The notes beneath the pieces were generated by a model. It saw only the letters and a program-made list of their open reading frames with translations. It was not told the origin of the DNA and did no database searches. DNA of 64,000 bases from Leptospira broomii serovar Hurstbridge str. 5399 (GTDB lineage: Bacteria > Spirochaetota > Leptospiria > Leptospirales > Leptospiraceae): contig NZ_AHMO02000004.1 of the NCBI RefSeq assembly GCF_000243715.2, forward strand, positions 126,501-190,500, read 5' to 3'. Positions within the stretch are counted from its first letter, which is position 1. The number at the start of each line of letters is the position of its first letter. This document shows positions 7,858 through 16,751 of the stretch, piece after piece. A program made the position numbers and the translations under genes.

Positions 7858-8841
7858 ATGTTTAAGGGCAATGATATCAACATATTCAATTCCGTAAAAC
7901 TAGGTTATGCAGTTATAGAATCTAATCGGTTGAAAGAATGGTATTCCTTCGGTAAAGAAGCGATCGGATTACATGCTGAGTTTGATAACGATGAATGCGT
8001 TTGCTTTCGATTGGATAAACATAAAAAGAGATTTTTGATTCGAAAAGGAGGGACGGAAGATTTTACTAGTCTCGGTTTTCAAATAAAAGACGAGAATTCT
8101 TTAAACATTATATTAGATCGATTAAAGAAGCGAAAAGTAACCATTATTCCTGGAGAAGCTGGCGAAGCGGTTTTGCGTGGAGTAAAATCCTTTTGGCAAT
8201 TCGTAGGTCCGAAAGGATTGAATATTGAATTATTTATAGACCCGATCTTGACGGAAACTCCCTTAAAAATGTCAGCCAGCGGTTTTGTAACGGAAGAGTT
8301 TGGAATGGGCCATGTGGCTATGGTTTCTAAGCGACCTGAAGAACTTATCGAATTTTGGAAGGAGATTTTCGGAGCGAGGATCAGCGATTATATAGAGCAA
8401 AAAATGTCCGGAGTCACTCTGGACATCGTATTCTTAAGAATGAATCCGCGTCATCATTCCGTTGCTGTGGCAGCGACAAGGGGATTGCATCTGGATCCTA
8501 TTTCTACTCGAATCCAGCATTTGAATATTGAAGCGAAAGAATTGAAAGATGTGACCGGGGCATACTTACGTTGTAAAAATTTGGGATTCGAAATCGCTCG
8601 CGGAATCGGACAGCACCCCAATGATTTAGAGTTATCTTTCTACGTGATTACTCCCTCCGGTTTCGAACTCGAAGTGGGATGGAATCCGATACCGGTCGAC
8701 GAAATCGAATGGAAGCAAAACAAATACAAACAAATCAGCTCTTGGGGCCATAGGCCGGAAATGTCGACAACGCTGTCTAGATTCAGGGAATTTCGGAGGG
8801 GAATCTTCTCTCTATTTCGTTCCGAATATGCCCCTTTTTAA
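7858..8841 (+). CDS. Extradiol catechol dioxygenase (VOC family, BphC/HsaC-like)
   Basis: A two-module extradiol dioxygenase of 327 residues. The Fe(II) triad is His152 (GMGHVAM), His221 (IQHLNIE) and Glu272 (GFELEVGW). The supporting active-site residues of the family are present too: His200 (NPRHHSV), His253 (GQHPNDLELSFY) and Tyr262. It opens a catechol ring beside the hydroxyl pair to give the yellow meta-cleavage product used by the hydrolase gene just upstream. The C-terminal extension contains SSWGHRPEM, as in HsaC and BphC relatives. It overlaps the following monooxygenase frame. All catalytic residues are intact, so this is the better candidate for the main ring-cleavage enzyme of the locus. 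Confidence 0.93.
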   Translation: MFKGNDINIFNSVKLGYAVIESNRLKEWYSFGKEAIGLHAEFDNDECVCFRLDKHKKRFLIRKGGTEDFTSLGFQIKDENSLNIILDRLKKRKVTIIPGEAGEAVLRGVKSFWQFVGPKGLNIELFIDPILTETPLKMSASGFVTEEFGMGHVAMVSKRPEELIEFWKEIFGARISDYIEQKMSGVTLDIVFLRMNPRHHSVAVAATRGLHLDPISTRIQHLNIEAKELKDVTGAYLRCKNLGFEIARGIGQHPNDLELSFYVITPSGFELEVGWNPIPVDEIEWKQNKYKQISSWGHRPEMSTTLSRFREFRRGIFSLFRSEYAPF

Positions 8842-8860
8842 TTTTGGAGATCGTGATATT

Positions 8861-10603
8861 ATGGAAAATTTAAATAACATTAATGAATCAACGTATGACG
8901 TAGGCATTATCGGCCTTGGTCCTACTGGACTTACGTTAGCTCATCTCTTAGGACGTCGCGGATTACGTGTTATAGTTCTTGAGAAGGAACCGGTCTTTTA
9001 CGGAAACGCGAGAGCCGTATATACAGATGATGAATGTCTAAGGGTCTTCCAAGCTGCCGGAGTCGCTGAGGATTTGCATAAGGGTATGATGTTCGACATT
9101 CCGGTTCAATTCACATACGAGGACGGAACACCTATCGTGCAGTATACCCCTACCGGCACTCCAAATGGATGGCCTATCATAAACTTTTTCTACCAACCGT
9201 ATTTAGAAACAACTTTAACGGAAAAATTACAGCAATATTCCAATGTAACGGTTCTGAGAGGAAGAGAATGTCGCTCTTTCGAGCAAGACTCCGAAGGCGT
9301 GACTATTTCTCATATCGCCAGTGAAGGGACCGCATACGGACAGAAATCGGAAAACCATAAACCGAAGGAACAAGAAGACGAGCAGTCCGTTCGAGCTTCG
9401 TACATGGTTGCTTGCGATGGGGGAAGAAGTACGGTCCGAGATAAATTGAATATCAAGTTGATCGGAAAAAGTTTCCCCGAGCCCTGGCTTGTCGTCGATC
9501 TTAAACAGAAAAATTTGGAATTGGGATTGAGGCACCTACCTTATTTTAATTTTTACTGCGATCCAAAGGGTCCAGTAGTCAGTTGTCCCCAGCCTGATGG
9601 CTATCATCGATTCGAATTCAGGCTCAAGAAAGGTACGTCGAAAGAATACATGGAAAAGCCGGAAACGATCCGGAAGCTATTATCCAAACATGTGAATCCG
9701 GATCATTTCGAAGTGAAACGCAGGCTAGTCTATACGTTCAACGGACTCGTCGCGGAAAAATGGAAAGAGGGGCGGATATTTCTCGCAGGTGATGCCGCAC
9801 ATATGACTCCTCAGTTTATGGGGCAGGGAATGAGCTCCGGAGTTCGAGACGCATTTAATCTAGGCTGGAAGTTGATTGAGGTAATGAGCGGACGAGCTAG
9901 CGAGAAATTATTGGATACGTATCAAAGCGAACGATATTTTCACGCTAAAGATATGATTCTTGTCTCCATACTTTTAAAGGATGTGGTTTCTTTGGAGAAT
10001 AAATTTTTTGCCATGATACGTAATGCGTTACTAAGAGCGATCAAGTCGGTTCCGAGTTTGTATAACATTTTCCGAGAGGGAAAATTCAAACCAAAGCCAA
10101 AATATAAAAAAGGAACCTATTTAGGTTTACCTAGAAATTCAGAGAACATACATGCAGGTACTTTAATGCCTCAACCGGATCTTCAAATCATGGATGGTAC
10201 GTGTCGAAAAATGGACGAGATCATCGGTGATTCGTACGCCTTAATTGGGCAGGGAATTGATCCAAGAGATGGTCTTTCGGATGCCTCTCTTTCTTTTCTT
10301 AATTCACTTGGGACAAAGTATATTACGATTTATGAAAAAGGAAACAGACCACAAGGCATCAATGAAGTAGTCCGAAATTTCGATCCAAATTGGGACGAGG
10401 TAGAAGATATTTACGGCCTTTTGAGTCCTTGGTTCCGAAAGGCGGGATACAAGAAGAGCGGATTCGTCCTACTTCGTCCTGATAAATTCGTTTTTGGAAT
10501 GGCCAAAGGAACCGGGGATAAGCTCGCTCAGGAATTGGAACGCAGACTCGATTTGAAATCCGCAGCTCGTCCCGTAAAAAATAAGGAGTTGGTCAGAGCT
10601 TAA
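8861..10603 (+). CDS. FAD-dependent aromatic monooxygenase (MhpA-like)
   Basis: A single-component flavoprotein hydroxylase, about 580 residues, that adds a second hydroxyl to a phenolic substrate to form the catechol. The FAD Rossmann motif GLGPTG is at residues 18-23, and the second FAD signature is FLAGDAAHMTPQFMGQGMSSGVRDAFNLGWKL. A thioredoxin-like C-terminal domain (about 430-560) is typical of the MhpA, PheA and RdmE group. I prefer the ATG at 8861 (MENLNN), preceded by GGAG at 8845, over the earlier ATG at 8828 that overlaps the dioxygenase. The likely substrate is a 3-hydroxyphenyl-alkanoate or a similar side-chain phenol. This is inferred from the family and operon only. Confidence 0.92.
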   Translation: MENLNNINESTYDVGIIGLGPTGLTLAHLLGRRGLRVIVLEKEPVFYGNARAVYTDDECLRVFQAAGVAEDLHKGMMFDIPVQFTYEDGTPIVQYTPTGTPNGWPIINFFYQPYLETTLTEKLQQYSNVTVLRGRECRSFEQDSEGVTISHIASEGTAYGQKSENHKPKEQEDEQSVRASYMVACDGGRSTVRDKLNIKLIGKSFPEPWLVVDLKQKNLELGLRHLPYFNFYCDPKGPVVSCPQPDGYHRFEFRLKKGTSKEYMEKPETIRKLLSKHVNPDHFEVKRRLVYTFNGLVAEKWKEGRIFLAGDAAHMTPQFMGQGMSSGVRDAFNLGWKLIEVMSGRASEKLLDTYQSERYFHAKDMILVSILLKDVVSLENKFFAMIRNALLRAIKSVPSLYNIFREGKFKPKPKYKKGTYLGLPRNSENIHAGTLMPQPDLQIMDGTCRKMDEIIGDSYALIGQGIDPRDGLSDASLSFLNSLGTKYITIYEKGNRPQGINEVVRNFDPNWDEVEDIYGLLSPWFRKAGYKKSGFVLLRPDKFVFGMAKGTGDKLAQELERRLDLKSAARPVKNKELVRA

Positions 10604-10604
10604 A

Positions 10605-11399
10605 ATGAACAATTCTGTAAATTATTCCAATATTCAATCGGCCGCTTCGGCTTTACGGGCGGCAAGAAATAGCGGAAAACCGATCCCGCCGATATCGGAA
10701 ACGTATGGAATTCAAGGTTTAGAAATTTCTTATGAAATCGCTAAGGTTAACAATTCGGAAAGATTGAAAACCGGTGTTAAGGAAGTAGGAAAGAAAATCG
10801 GGCTAACTTCTAGAGCAGTTCAGATTCAGCTTGGGGTCGATCAACCCGATTTCGGCACCTTATTCTCCGATATGGAATATTTGGATTCGGATGCGGTTCC
10901 GACTGCGGGCCTCCTGCAGCCTAAGATCGAGGCGGAAGTAGCTTTCATATTGGCTCGCGATATCCAGGAGAATATACCAAGTTACGGAGAATTTTTAAAT
11001 TCGATTCTGTATGCACTTCCCGCTTTGGAGATCGTCGATAGCGCCATCGAAAATTGGAAAATAAAATTGGAAGATACTGTGGCGGATAACGCTTCTTGCG
11101 GGCTTTTTGTATTAGGAAATCAGCCGATTGCTTTGGGCAACTTGGATCTCGCCGGAGTTGGGATGTTCCTGCGAAAAAATGGTAAGATTGAATCTGTCGG
11201 CTCTGGAGCGGCTTGCTTGAATCATCCTCTTCGGGCCGCCTATTGGCTTGCTAAAAATCTAATAGAAAGGGGCCAGGGACTACGAGCGGGGCAGATTGTC
11301 TTGTCCGGAGCATTAGGACCTATGGTGCCTATTCAGCCTGGGGATGATTTGGATGCGGAGATTACTGGCCTCGGAAGAGTTTCTTGTAGAATGATCTGA
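10605..11399 (+). CDS. mhpD: 2-hydroxypenta-2,4-dienoate hydratase (2-keto-4-pentenoate hydratase)
   Basis: This enzyme adds water to 2-hydroxypentadienoate to give 4-hydroxy-2-oxovalerate. It belongs to the FAH-related hydratase family and has the normal length of 264 residues. Typical blocks are GKKIGLTSRAVQIQLGVDQPDFG, the metal-binding KIEAEVAFIL (two Glu) and a C-terminal GLGRVSC. It follows the monooxygenase after one base and precedes acetaldehyde dehydrogenase and aldolase, the conserved gene neighbourhood of the lower meta-cleavage pathway. The symbol is given by function and order. DmpE or BphE would be equivalent names. Confidence 0.93.
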   Translation: MNNSVNYSNIQSAASALRAARNSGKPIPPISETYGIQGLEISYEIAKVNNSERLKTGVKEVGKKIGLTSRAVQIQLGVDQPDFGTLFSDMEYLDSDAVPTAGLLQPKIEAEVAFILARDIQENIPSYGEFLNSILYALPALEIVDSAIENWKIKLEDTVADNASCGLFVLGNQPIALGNLDLAGVGMFLRKNGKIESVGSGAACLNHPLRAAYWLAKNLIERGQGLRAGQIVLSGALGPMVPIQPGDDLDAEITGLGRVSCRMI

Positions 11400-11426
11400 T
11401 ACCCCATTTAATATTAGGAAGTTATT

Positions 11427-12383
11427 ATGGAAAGAAAAATTAAGTCCGCAATCATCGGTTCGGGAAATATCGGCACTGATCTGATGATTAAAATTTTGAG
11501 AAAATCCAAAAGTTTGGAGATGGCCGTTTTGGTTGGCATCGATCGAAGCTCGGACGGGTTGGCTCGGGCAACTAGAATGGGAGTTCCGACAACATATAAG
11601 GGAGTGGAGGGTTTATTAGAAATTCCGAATTTTAACGAAATCGAAATCGTATTCGACGCGACCTCCGCTTCCTCCCATATCGAAAACGAAAGAATATTGA
11701 GAAAGGCAAACCCGAATATCAGACTAATTGATTTAACACCGGCAGCGATCGGTCCTTATTGTGTACCTGTTGTGAATTTGGATCTGAATCTAGAGCAAAA
11801 AAACATTAATATGATCACCTGTGGCGGACAAGCGACGGTTCCGGTGGTTTACGCAGTTTCTAGAATCGTAGAAGTTCACTACGCGGAAATCGTAGCCTCG
11901 ATCAGCAGTAAATCGGCTGGACCGGGTACAAGAGCGAATATAGACGAGTTTACCGAGACTACTTCTAGAGCACTAGAATTGGTCGGAGGAGCCAAGAAGG
12001 GAAAATCAATCATAGTAATGAATCCTGCTGAACCTCCACTTATGATGCGAGATACAATCTACGTATTATCAAAAATAGGAGACCAAGCTAAGATAGAAAC
12101 GTCCATCCAAGACATGGTAGCATCCGTCCAGCGGTACGTTCCTGGATATCGCTTAAAACAAAAAGTTTTGTTCGATATTATTCCGGAGGATAAACCTCTG
12201 AAAATTCCGGGCGTTGGAACCCTTTCCGGCTTAAAGACTACTGTTTTTATCGAAGTAGAAGGTGCCGCACATTATCTGCCTTCTTTTGCCGGTAATTTGG
12301 ACATTATGACGTCTGCGGCTTTGGCAACCGGAGAAAGAATCTCAGAATTACTAAATAATAAATTACGAGAGGTTGCAAAATGA
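11427..12383 (+). CDS. mhpF: Acetaldehyde dehydrogenase (acylating)
   Basis: Converts acetaldehyde, NAD+ and CoA to acetyl-CoA. The protein is 318 residues with an N-terminal Rossmann motif GSGNIGT at residues 11-17 and the catalytic Cys132 in [11 protein letters not shown]. The later conserved blocks [24 protein letters not shown] and [13 protein letters not shown] are those of MhpF/DmpF. In known systems it forms a channelling complex with the aldolase encoded by the next gene, which here overlaps it by 4 bases (ATGA). If the side chain of the substrate is unusual, propionaldehyde could also be used. Confidence 0.95.
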   Translation: MERKIKSAIIGSGNIGTDLMIKILRKSKSLEMAVLVGIDRSSDGLARATRMGVPTTYKGVEGLLEIPNFNEIEIVFDATSASSHIENERILRKANPNIRLIDLTPAAIGPYCVPVVNLDLNLEQKNINMITCGGQATVPVVYAVSRIVEVHYAEIVASISSKSAGPGTRANIDEFTETTSRALELVGGAKKGKSIIVMNPAEPPLMMRDTIYVLSKIGDQAKIETSIQDMVASVQRYVPGYRLKQKVLFDIIPEDKPLKIPGVGTLSGLKTTVFIEVEGAAHYLPSFAGNLDIMTSAALATGERISELLNNKLREVAK

Positions 12384-13396
12384 TTCTTCCGGAAAATAAA
12401 AAACTATTCATTTCAGATGTGACTTTAAGAGACGGGAGTCATGCAATTCGCCACCAGTATTCCTTAGACCACGTAAGGAATATCGTAAAGGCACTTGATG
12501 ACGCAAGAGTTGATAGTATCGAAATTGCTCATGGGGATGGACTCCAGGGATCTAGTTTTAATTACGGTTTTTCGGCCCATACGGATCTAGATATGATTGA
12601 AGAGGCCGTGAAAATCGTTAAACATGCAAAAATTGCAACCCTCCTTCTTCCCGGAATTGGAACGATTCATGATCTAAAAAACGCGTATGACGCAGGTGTA
12701 CGTTCTGTTCGAGTCGCTACACATTGTACGGAAGCTGACATTTCCAAGCAACATATAGAATTTGCAAAGTATCTTGGAATGGACGCAGTCGGATTTCTTA
12801 TGATGAGTCATATGATCTCTCCTCAGAAGTTGGCTGAACAAGGAAAGTTGATGGAGAGTTACGGTGCGGAATGCATCTATGTAGTGGACTCCGGTGGCGC
12901 TATGAATATGAACGATATCCGAGATCGTTTTCGTGCGATGAGGGAGGTTTTGGATCCTAAAACTCAGACCGGTATCCATGCCCATCATAATCTTTCGCTA
13001 GGTGTGGCCAATTCGATTGTCGCTGTGGAAGAAGGATGCGATCGGATCGATGCGAGTTTAGCAGGAATGGGAGCTGGAGCAGGCAATGCTCCTTTGGAAG
13101 TGTTTATTGCTGCAGCATCGCGATTAAATTGGAATCATGGAACGGATCTTTTTATTCTAATGGATGCAGCTGATGAGATCGTCCGTCCTTTACAAGATCG
13201 CCCTGTAAGAGTAGACCGAGAAACATTAGCTCTTGGTTATGCAGGAGTTTATTCCAGCTTTTTACGTCATGCAGAGGAAGCTTCCCGAAAATTCGGTATC
13301 AAAACGGTCGATATCCTGGTTGAATTAGGAAAACGTAAGATGGTCGGAGGCCAAGAAGATATGATTGTGGATGTTGCTTTGGACTTGCAAAAGTAA
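12380..13396 (+). CDS. mhpE: 4-hydroxy-2-oxovalerate aldolase
   Basis: Cleaves 4-hydroxy-2-oxovalerate to pyruvate and acetaldehyde. It is a class II, metal-dependent HMGL-like TIM barrel of 338 residues. The substrate and metal residues Arg17-Asp18 and His21 (LRDGSHA) and His200/His202 (GIHAHHN) match DmpG. The C-terminal helices that bind the dehydrogenase partner are present. Translation is coupled to mhpF by the ATGA overlap. This is the last gene of the operon that starts at 6934, and no obvious hairpin terminator follows it. Confidence 0.95.
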   Translation: MILPENKKLFISDVTLRDGSHAIRHQYSLDHVRNIVKALDDARVDSIEIAHGDGLQGSSFNYGFSAHTDLDMIEEAVKIVKHAKIATLLLPGIGTIHDLKNAYDAGVRSVRVATHCTEADISKQHIEFAKYLGMDAVGFLMMSHMISPQKLAEQGKLMESYGAECIYVVDSGGAMNMNDIRDRFRAMREVLDPKTQTGIHAHHNLSLGVANSIVAVEEGCDRIDASLAGMGAGAGNAPLEVFIAAASRLNWNHGTDLFILMDAADEIVRPLQDRPVRVDRETLALGYAGVYSSFLRHAEEASRKFGIKTVDILVELGKRKMVGGQEDMIVDVALDLQK

Positions 13397-13589
13397 AAAT
13401 GTTCAAACGAGTTATTCCTTTGATTGACTTTTAAGCAATTATACTTATACAAAAGAGCAACAAATCGCAGCTTTAATTCTACGAGAGATTTTCCGATCTC
13501 GTTGATATCACCAATTAAAGTGAGAAACTTGATTGCAAATTGCATCGATACTTTGAATTTTTTGAAAAAATAGCAAAAGATCATATAAG

Positions 13590-13709
13590 CTAAAATAAAT
13601 CGAAAGTGTCCCGAAAGTTTCGCATTACGAGTTCACTCAAGTCCTTCTTGAGTTTGGTCTCAGCCGCCTGAATTAATTTCACGTGGCTTTTATTTTCTTT
13701 TGCCCTCAT
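13590..13709 (-). CDS. 39-codon ORF with strong RBS, likely truncated IS256-like transposase start
   Basis: A 39-residue basic ORF beginning MRAKENKSHVKLIQ, too short for normal gene callers but preceded by a near-perfect ribosome-binding site (AAAAGGAGAACCACC before the ATG). The peptide is helical and Lys-rich. It lies inside a repeat element whose upstream part also occurs at 57043-57163, and the outer end of that element, GATAACGTCC, resembles the terminal repeat of IS256-family elements (GATAAAGTCC). I therefore read it as the first codons of a transposase gene cut short by decay. It could instead be a real small protein, because the start and Shine-Dalgarno are intact. Confidence 0.45.
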   Translation of the reverse strand: MRAKENKSHVKLIQAAETKLKKDLSELVMRNFRDTFDLF

Positions 13710-13811
13710 GGTGGTTCTCCTTTTTTTGAAAATTGTTTGGTCACAATCTTAGGTAGGTTAGGAGAGCCTTTCTTTTTATCTGTAAATGCGTATAATATTT
13801 GGGACGTTATC
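13697..13811 (-). mobile_element. IS256-like left end, copy 1
   Basis: About 115 bases that align along most of their length with 57053-57163 (shared blocks TGCC, TCAT, TTCTCC, GGAGAGCCTTTCT, TAAATGC and GGACGTTATC). On the minus strand it runs from the end motif GATAACGTCC at 13802-13811 through an A-rich leader and Shine-Dalgarno to the start of the 39-codon ORF. The opposite end is not found nearby, so the element is truncated. Confidence 0.5.
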
Positions 13812-13840
13812 GCTCATTGTAATTACAAAAAGAAACAAAG

Positions 13841-15958
13841 TTAAAAAGTACCTGAGATGGAAACCCTAAAATTTCTAGGGGCTGTAGGGTGAGTCAATGT
13901 ATCATTATATCCCCCGTCGACAGGACCAGGGCCTTCGTTTTTTAAACGAGTCGCGTAATAGTACTGAACTTGCGGTGCGTGCGAATTGAAAATGTTGAAG
14001 ATATCAAATGAGAGACTTATATTCTCCGATATTTTCTTGCCTATTCGTATATTCCAGAATGTAGATGGAGTAGATCGCACGGAATTATTCTGCACTAAAG
14101 GTCTCGGTCCGAAATAACGAACCCTCAACGCCCCGAAAAACCCATCTAAATCGGTGACACTGAGACCGGAAGAAAAAGCGGAATGAATCGCCTGAGGAAC
14201 GTAATCTCCATCTTTGCCAAAAAATCCGCCATTCGTGTACCGTGCGTTAGAATAAGAAATGTCCTCATCAAAATTTAACCAAGAATTAAGTTTGTAGGAC
14301 AAAGACAGTTCAATTCCTTTTCTAATACTGCGACCGCTAGGATCCGTATTTCCCGAATCTCCGTTAAACACCAATTCCGAATTTACGCCTAAAAACCAAT
14401 ACGCAACGTTAAATACGATTTGCTTTACCGGAGCCGCTCTCATTCCAACTTCACCGCCTTTTGTCCGAACTAGCGGCGTAACTGGACTTATTCTATTCAA
14501 AATACCTTTTGCATCGTTACTATGAAACCCGCATCCGTAGTTTAAGAAAAACTCAATATTCCCCCAAGGCCCGAATATCCAGGAGGCTTTCGGGCTTACT
14601 ATATTTGAAGTCTTCTGGGTGGAAAGATACGAGACGTTATCATTTACAGTCAAATAATATGCATCGCTTCTTATCCCGATAATGCTTACGATTTTAGAAA
14701 CCCAATGAATCCTATTTTCGTATGTCGGCGATAATGAAGTCTCTACAATTCTCTTATTGGATTCCGTATCCAATCTAGATCTTGATTCCGTATGATACAG
14801 ACTATTATGAATAGAATCGCGCCTCAGTTGAAACCCGAATGTGTTTTCCATTTTAAAGGAAAATAAATTTGATTTAATTTTGTAATGATTTTTCATACCT
14901 GAAATCGTTCTTTGATCGACTTGCTCCGCTTGGTCTCCCCGATCAGGATCGACCATATAGAAAGTATAATCAGAATAAAGACCTAAATCATAATATACTC
15001 CGTATAAAACGATCTTAGCTTCCGAATAGGCATTCTTTTTATGACCTTCGAACGTGACGCAAGTCCTGTGAGTTGATCCTCCGTCAGTTCGGTCAACAGG
15101 ATCATATAGATTTAGCCCGTCATCGTACGGATAAAGCAAGGATCTTCCTTTTTGAATTGCTCGTTGTGGAATTTGGTTAGTCGCGTGCCAGGCTCCTTTA
15201 TACCCCATTGCGGTAATAGACATTCCTAGTTCTTCATCTCCTAAGCTGTATGAAAGAACTGAATTCAGTTTTTTATAACGATCCGGAATTGTCCAAGCAC
15301 CATTATACGTAGAATACTCCGCGCCAAAAAGAATATTCCCCTTTCCTATCTTTTTGGATTCTGCAATGAATATTCGTTTATATCCTAAGCTTCCAACTTC
15401 TACGGAATACAAGTTTTTTTGGAGGCTCTTGGAATAGGAAATGTTCATGGCCCCGGCAGAAGAAAAATCTCCTTCTTCAGCGTAGTAAACTCCTTTTTTA
15501 TAATGAACATCATGAATTAATTCAGGAATAATAAAGTTTAAATCAATGTATCCTTGGCCGTGAGCATGAGTCGGCATATTGATTGGGACTCCGTCAATAC
15601 TTGCCGCCATATCGGTACCGTGATCCAAATCAAATCCTCTTAGATAATACTGATTTGCTTTTCCACCGCCGCTATGCTGGGTCACGAGGACACCGGGAAT
15701 TGCTTCCGCGATTTCTCCTGTCGATTGCATGGGACGCCTTCTTAAAGCCGCCCCACTAATCCTCCCTTCACTTACGGAGCGTTCATCCTTTTTATCTCTA
15801 ATTTCTATAGCATCGCCGATAGAATACTTACGTTTTTCTTGATTTGAAGTTGATTCTTCCCGCTTATTATCTTTTGCGTTTAGTTCGCTTGAAAGCGAAA
15901 CTATCATAATAGAAGAAAGGTAAAGTTTGAAAAATATACGGCATGGATGTCTATCCAA
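13841..15958 (-). CDS. TonB-dependent outer-membrane receptor under cobalamin riboswitch control
   Basis: A 705-residue outer-membrane transporter. An N-terminal signal-like segment is followed by a plug domain (about residues 65-190, with GVLVTQHSGGGKANQYYLRGFDLDHGTDM and IDGVPINMPTHAHGQGY), then a 22-strand barrel ending in the aromatic C-terminal Phe (RVSISGTF). A cobalamin riboswitch lies about 210-380 bases upstream on the same strand, so the likely cargo is vitamin B12 or a corrinoid, a BtuB-like role, although the plug is not an obvious BtuB by eye. It is convergent with the aromatic operon, and I do not think it imports the aromatic substrate. Cobalt uptake is an alternative. Confidence 0.85.
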   Translation of the reverse strand: MDRHPCRIFFKLYLSSIMIVSLSSELNAKDNKREESTSNQEKRKYSIGDAIEIRDKKDERSVSEGRISGAALRRRPMQSTGEIAEAIPGVLVTQHSGGGKANQYYLRGFDLDHGTDMAASIDGVPINMPTHAHGQGYIDLNFIIPELIHDVHYKKGVYYAEEGDFSSAGAMNISYSKSLQKNLYSVEVGSLGYKRIFIAESKKIGKGNILFGAEYSTYNGAWTIPDRYKKLNSVLSYSLGDEELGMSITAMGYKGAWHATNQIPQRAIQKGRSLLYPYDDGLNLYDPVDRTDGGSTHRTCVTFEGHKKNAYSEAKIVLYGVYYDLGLYSDYTFYMVDPDRGDQAEQVDQRTISGMKNHYKIKSNLFSFKMENTFGFQLRRDSIHNSLYHTESRSRLDTESNKRIVETSLSPTYENRIHWVSKIVSIIGIRSDAYYLTVNDNVSYLSTQKTSNIVSPKASWIFGPWGNIEFFLNYGCGFHSNDAKGILNRISPVTPLVRTKGGEVGMRAAPVKQIVFNVAYWFLGVNSELVFNGDSGNTDPSGRSIRKGIELSLSYKLNSWLNFDEDISYSNARYTNGGFFGKDGDYVPQAIHSAFSSGLSVTDLDGFFGALRVRYFGPRPLVQNNSVRSTPSTFWNIRIGKKISENISLSFDIFNIFNSHAPQVQYYYATRLKNEGPGPVDGGYNDTLTHPTAPRNFRVSISGTF

Positions 15959-16095
15959 TGGTCAACCCTCGTTAGAAAGGAACCAAGATAACTTTGCATA
16001 TAGATTAATGAAGAAAGACGAAGCTGAAGTTTCGTCATAATCAACTATGATCGTAGTAAAACGAAAGGTTGATTTCGTTTAATGCAAATCACAAA

Positions 16096-16124
16096 GGTCC
16101 CTAAGCAGTATGCTTTTGGGGACC
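16096..16124 (-). terminator. Hairpin between riboswitch and receptor gene (possible expression platform)
   Basis: On the minus strand GGTCCC and GGGACC pair around an inner AAGCA-TAC-TGCTT stem, giving a strong hairpin followed by a short TTTGTG. It lies between the cobalamin aptamer and the receptor start and may be the switch's terminator, although the U-run is weak. Confidence 0.4.
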
Positions 16125-16164
16125 CCTTGTAATCGCATTATGCGTATACAAGATACGAAACCAC

Positions 16165-16335
16165 TTAAACCTCGAAGTGTCGATTTCGTTGGGAAGACCT
16201 GACTTACAAAAATTAATACCAGATTATTAAAAGGTATTTATTTTGATTACAGTTGCGGGACAGTGAGGGAATTTCACCCTGCTTCCACCCTAAAGCGTGA
16301 GGCCATCGTTTATTTAAAGCGACTCTGCTTCAACG
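16165..16335 (-). promoter_or_regulatory. Cobalamin (B12) riboswitch
   Basis: Read on the minus strand, the region contains the conserved aptamer core: TAGGGTGGAAGCAGGGTGAA, then ATTCCCTCACTG, the hallmark TCCCGCAACTGTAATC at 16245-16260, a variable arm, and TAAGTCAGGTCTTCC near 16190-16207. These correspond to the AdoCbl-binding core and the closing GUCAGGA block of the family. Boundaries are approximate. It precedes the TonB-dependent receptor gene, which it should repress when B12 is plentiful. Confidence 0.85.
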
Positions 16336-16523
16336 AAAAAATGGATAACTGGCTTCTACAGGAAAACAATCACCTATCCTTGCAGGAATGTATCGTAATG
16401 AGGCAGATTCTCGGGAGATTTAAAGGCCTTTCAGTTGGAAATTAGTAGAGGAATTTAGATGGAGGTGGAGAAGTGGGTTGGATAAGGATTGAGTAATAAT
16501 GTCGTATATAACTTTATTCTAAG

Positions 16524-16718
16524 TCATACTTGTTTTATTGCGAATTTACCTTTTAAGAGCACCTCTTTCAATGTGTAAACCCGCTTGTTAATCTCAAATT
16601 TTGCTAATCGTTTAGGGTTCATATCGCTATAATCGAAACGAATAATTTCAATCAAAGCGCTAAATACGTGCTCGTTTGGTTGATTGATTTTGTAGTTCCC
16701 CCACTTAAAACCGTACAT
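16524..16718 (-). CDS. Hypothetical protein, 64 residues
   Basis: A possible small cytoplasmic protein. The sequence is mixed alpha/beta and hydrophilic, has no signal or membrane segment, and looks protein-like (HVFSALIEIIRFDYSDM, then a Lys-rich tail). The ATG at 16718 is not preceded by a good ribosome-binding site. It lies beside a decayed IS3 element, so it could be a leftover of transferred DNA. I do not recognise it. Confidence 0.3.
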   Translation of the reverse strand: MYGFKWGNYKINQPNEHVFSALIEIIRFDYSDMNPKRLAKFEINKRVYTLKEVLLKGKFAIKQV

Positions 16719-16751
16719 CAAAGTTAGCTCTTTAGTTATAGGAGTAAGACT

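Noticed and set aside
13267..13584. Minus-strand ORF of 105 codons
   Set aside because: It overlaps the end of mhpE on the opposite strand and has a composition typical of a shadow frame.
13841..15958. TonB receptor as importer of the aromatic substrate
   Set aside because: The upstream cobalamin riboswitch points to B12 or cobalt instead; the two operons are only convergent neighbours.
16263..16445. Plus-strand ORF of 60 codons (MREFHPASTLKREA)
   Set aside because: It is the reverse side of the cobalamin riboswitch. The conserved RNA core on the minus strand explains its sequence.
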